In this document: one piece after another, positions 61,520 to 64,000 of the stretch
Layout: each line of letters opens with the position of its first letter
How positions within the stretch are numbered: position 1 is the first letter of the stretch
From: Solea solea
Lineage: Eukaryota > Chordata > Actinopteri > Pleuronectiformes > Soleidae
Assembly (NCBI RefSeq): GCF_958295425.1
Contig: NC_081149.1
Span: 1,240,001-1,304,000 of the forward strand
Direction of reading: 5' to 3'
DNA length: 64,000 nucleotides
The notes under the pieces: model-generated
Told to the model about the DNA's origin: nothing
Databases searched by the model: none
What the model saw: only the letters and a program-made list of their open reading frames with translations
Program-made: the position numbers and the translations under genes

Positions 61520-63835
61520 ATGGAAGTTTGGAGAGGTCGTCATGGAGGACGAGACACTCTGTTTGACACAAAAATCAAAGCTCCTCCTCCGACCAACACT
61601 GAGGAGGAGACTGGGGAGAAAAATGGTCATGTGATACAAAATGGAAAGGAAACTAAGGAGGGAAATAGTGAAGAGTTAGAGGAGATCAGTAAGCAGTCCG
61701 ATCAGTCAGAGTATTTGGTACGTGAGTGTGATGGTGGACACGAAGGCCTTCAGACGGCAAAACAAGCCAAACCTGATCTGGAAGACGATTCAAAGATGAT
61801 TCTCAGAGATCTAGTAAGACAGAAGGAAAACCTGGAGCAGGAGCAAAGAGAGAAGGACGCGCTTCAAGAGGATTTAAAGATGCTTAAAAGAGATTCAGCA
61901 AAACACAAAGAAGCCCTGAGGCAGGATCAAAGAGAGAAGGATGCACTTCAAGAGGATTTAAAAAAGGTTAAAAGAGATTCAGCCAAACACAAAGAAGCCC
62001 TGAGGCAGGAGCAACAAGCCAAATCTGCTCTCGAGAAGGATTTGAAGATAATTCAGAGAGATCTGGCAAGACAGAAAGAAGCTCTGGAGCAGGAGCAGAG
62101 AGAGAAGGATGCACTTCAAGAGGATCTGAAGACGGTTAAAAGAGATGTAGATCGACAGAGAGAAGTCCTGAAGCACGAGCGAAGAGCCAAATCTGCTCTT
62201 GAACAGGACTTGACTATCACTCACAGAGATCTGTCCAGACAGACAGAAGACCTGCAGCAGACACGAAGAGACAGAGACGCTCTCGCAGAGGATCTGAAGA
62301 TGACTCACAGAGATCTGTCCAGAGAGACAGAAGACCTGCAGCAGACACGAAGAGACAGAGACGCTCTCGCAGAGGATCTGAAGATGACTCACAGAGATCT
62401 GTCCAGACAGACAGAAGACCTGCAGCAGACACACAAAGACAGAGACGCTCTCGCAGAGGATCTGAAGATGACTCACAGAGATCTGTCCAGACAGACAGAA
62501 GACCTGCAGCAGACACGAAGAGACAGAGACGCTCTCGCAGAGGATCTGAAGATGATTCACAGAGATCTGTCCAGACAGACAGAAGACCTGCAGCAGACAC
62601 GAAGAGACAGAGACGCTCTCGCAGAGGATCTGAGGACCAGCAAAACAGACCGAGCAGCACAGACAGAAGCTCTGAAGCAGAAGGAGAAACAAAAGGCTGA
62701 GCTTGTAAACGCTTTAAAGAAAGAAGAAACTGAGAAGGTCAGTCTGAAGGCACAGCTGGCTGATCTTCAGCACTCAGAGAGAGTGCAGCAGCACGGACAT
62801 GCAAAGAAAATGAGCAGAATGTCAGCTGATCTTCAGGATAACAAGGACGTGATCGGGAAACTGAGAGAAGAGCTGAGGAGGAACTGTGTCACAATCACAG
62901 AGCTGACTGAAGAAAATGTTGAGAAAGAGAAAGTGATCCAGGCTTTACACCTTCAGGTTCAGAGTCTTCAGGAGAAGGACACACGTCAACTGGCTCTGCT
63001 GACTCAGGAAAACCAGCATCTGGCTTCTGAGAAGCGGAGGCTGCAGGGAGACCTGCAGGACGCCCTCAGTGAGAGACGGCTCGCTCAGAAACAACACCAC
63101 GACAACAGAGAGGCTTACAGGAGACTGGAGAAGGAAGTGAAGGACAACGCTTGTCTCATGAGAGCGTACAAAAAAATCGAGACGCAAAACAAAGCCTTCG
63201 CAGCCGCGGACAGCCTGAGGTACGACATGTCCACGCTGACGATGGACAAGGACAAGAGCTGGGCGGAGTTTGAGCATGTGGAGACCAAATATGACCGGAT
63301 TACAGCCAAACACTGCTCTGTCTCACAGTATCACACAGAAGTGACGTCAGAGAAGGACGACAACATGACGAAGAACCAAGCGACCTTTGCCAAGCTCATG
63401 TTTATGATGCATCAGTCAGAGGCGGAGCCTGAAGGACACGCACACTGTTCTGTGTTACAGGCTTCAACACTCACACACGAGCACTACCACGCTCAGCTCT
63501 ATGAGACCAAGGCAGCGAGGGAACAACCTCGACGGGCCGACATCGTGCACAGAGCTCAGGGACACGTGGGACACGTGGGACACATGGGACACGTGGGACA
63601 CATGGGACACAGTGAGCTCAGGCTCAAAGAGCAGGAAGTGGCTCAGATGACCAAAGCTCTGATGAACCTGCAGAGTGAATACACTCACCTCTGTGCCAAA
63701 CACAGTCAGATCAACGCTAACTTCTCTGAGCTGCTCAAAGCTCACAGTGCTCTGCAAACCAAGTATGAGAAGCTCACATATAAAGTCAAATATGTGTCAA
63801 AGTTATTTGTTTGGCCAGTTCGACAACCGGACTGA
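61520..63835 (+). CDS. Intronless coiled-coil protein, 771 aa, family not recognised; nested antisense beside or within ppl
   Basis: This is a single uninterrupted ORF. An in-frame TAA sits at 61508-61510, four codons before the ATG, and the start has G at -3 and +4. Residues 1-90 are acidic and low complexity. Residues about 91-370 are ten 28-residue (four-heptad) repeats of the type LKMTHRDLSRQTEDLQQTRR... DALAED, and five of these (about 231-370) are nearly identical. Residues about 370-600 are an irregular coiled coil. A GH(V/M)-rich stretch (GHVGHVGHMGHVGHMGH) lies near residue 680. The last 80 residues form another helix ending KLFVWPVRQPD. No signal peptide or membrane segment is seen. 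AATAAA follows at 63903-63908. The ORF is on the opposite strand to ppl, and ppl's first exons must lie further right, so it appears to occupy a ppl intron. It could be a retrogene or a lineage-specific cytoskeletal, ciliary or testis protein; that is speculation. A real gene is likely because 2.3 kb is open with non-repeat sequence at both ends. Confidence 0.72.
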   Translation: MEVWRGRHGGRDTLFDTKIKAPPPTNTEEETGEKNGHVIQNGKETKEGNSEELEEISKQSDQSEYLVRECDGGHEGLQTAKQAKPDLEDDSKMILRDLVRQKENLEQEQREKDALQEDLKMLKRDSAKHKEALRQDQREKDALQEDLKKVKRDSAKHKEALRQEQQAKSALEKDLKIIQRDLARQKEALEQEQREKDALQEDLKTVKRDVDRQREVLKHERRAKSALEQDLTITHRDLSRQTEDLQQTRRDRDALAEDLKMTHRDLSRETEDLQQTRRDRDALAEDLKMTHRDLSRQTEDLQQTHKDRDALAEDLKMTHRDLSRQTEDLQQTRRDRDALAEDLKMIHRDLSRQTEDLQQTRRDRDALAEDLRTSKTDRAAQTEALKQKEKQKAELVNALKKEETEKVSLKAQLADLQHSERVQQHGHAKKMSRMSADLQDNKDVIGKLREELRRNCVTITELTEENVEKEKVIQALHLQVQSLQEKDTRQLALLTQENQHLASEKRRLQGDLQDALSERRLAQKQHHDNREAYRRLEKEVKDNACLMRAYKKIETQNKAFAAADSLRYDMSTLTMDKDKSWAEFEHVETKYDRITAKHCSVSQYHTEVTSEKDDNMTKNQATFAKLMFMMHQSEAEPEGHAHCSVLQASTLTHEHYHAQLYETKAAREQPRRADIVHRAQGHVGHVGHMGHVGHMGHSELRLKEQEVAQMTKALMNLQSEYTHLCAKHSQINANFSELLKAHSALQTKYEKLTYKVKYVSKLFVWPVRQPD

Positions 63836-63902
63836 AACTGTGCTCTCACTGTCACACACTCGTGTCCTCTCGTCTCCTCTCGTCTCCTCTCTCACAGCTT
63901 TG

Positions 63903-63908
63903 AATAAA
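63903..63908 (+). promoter_or_regulatory. Candidate polyadenylation signal of the nested coiled-coil gene
   Basis: AATAAA lies 68 bp after the TGA at 63833-63835, in the context TTTGAATAAACAGG. Spacing fits a short 3' UTR. No cleavage site can be proven from sequence. Confidence 0.5.
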
Positions 63909-63996
63909 CAGGCTGAAGGTGTTCAGTCATCCAGCTCATACTTGACTTCCTGGTGAGCAGCAGCATGGTGACACATGGACCCGTGTCAGGTCTCAC

Positions 63997-64000
63997 CTCA
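63997..64000 (-). CDS. ppl: Possible last bases of the next upstream ppl exon at the window edge
   Basis: On the minus strand the window opens TGAG/GTGAGACC, which could be an exon end plus a good donor in phase 0 before exon 60265-60140. Four bases cannot prove it. Confidence 0.15.

Noticed and set aside
61979..62692. 237-codon and 147-codon minus-strand ORFs opposite the coiled-coil gene
   Set aside because: They are shadows of the 84-bp coding repeat. The plus frame has heptads, flanking non-repeat coding and a stop/start arrangement; these do not.

Overview
The window is vertebrate nuclear DNA, almost certainly from a ray-finned fish. It has GT-AG spliced genes, abundant CA/TA microsatellites, fish-type LINE remnants (L1/Tx1-like, L2-like, RTE-like) and short non-autonomous DNA transposons. 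No prokaryotic feature is present. Three conserved genes lie head to tail on the minus strand, in transcription order ppl (periplakin, right), glyr1 (NPAC/GLYR1, middle) and rogdi (left). This matches the human 16p13.3 neighbourhood PPL-UBN1-GLYR1-ROGDI, except that no ubn1 is seen between ppl and glyr1. Exon models were built by hand. The ten rogdi exons join into 271 codons, the sixteen glyr1 exons into 507 aa plus stop, and the eighteen ppl exons into 1612 aa plus stop, all with consistent splice phases. The last rogdi exon lies off the left edge and the first ppl exons off the right edge.

Layout: 1-26111 is rogdi, whose introns are swollen by tandem arrays: a 10/20-bp array (3-262), a TGTGTAAC-type array (about 958-1428), a 7-kb 11-bp array (1556-9412) holding an L2-like reverse transcriptase fragment, a 37-bp array (about 9812-10160), and a 22-bp purine/pyrimidine array (about 15213-25408) split by a full-length L1-type element with two intact ORFs (about 16338-22157). 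26112-29596 is the rogdi promoter side and the glyr1 3' end. 29597-46458 is glyr1, with old LINE and MITE debris in its introns. 46459-47631 is a short AT-rich spacer with the ppl 3' UTR. 47632-60265 is ppl, with a roughly 27-bp array (54250-56515, itself duplicated as 946-bp blocks) and a 12-bp array (57369-59042) in introns. 61520-63835 is an intronless 771-aa coiled-coil ORF on the plus strand, apparently nested antisense in an upstream ppl intron. I do not recognise its family.

Arrays make up roughly a quarter of the window. Most long open frames here are translations of these arrays and are not genes. There is no evidence of an operon, defence system or CRISPR locus. The most unusual features are the nested coiled-coil gene, the minisatellites that carry or touch splice sites (rogdi exon 8 donor, ppl exon 18 acceptor), the CU-rich transcript predicted from rogdi intron 1, and the young-looking L1 inside an array whose unit resembles an L1 target site.
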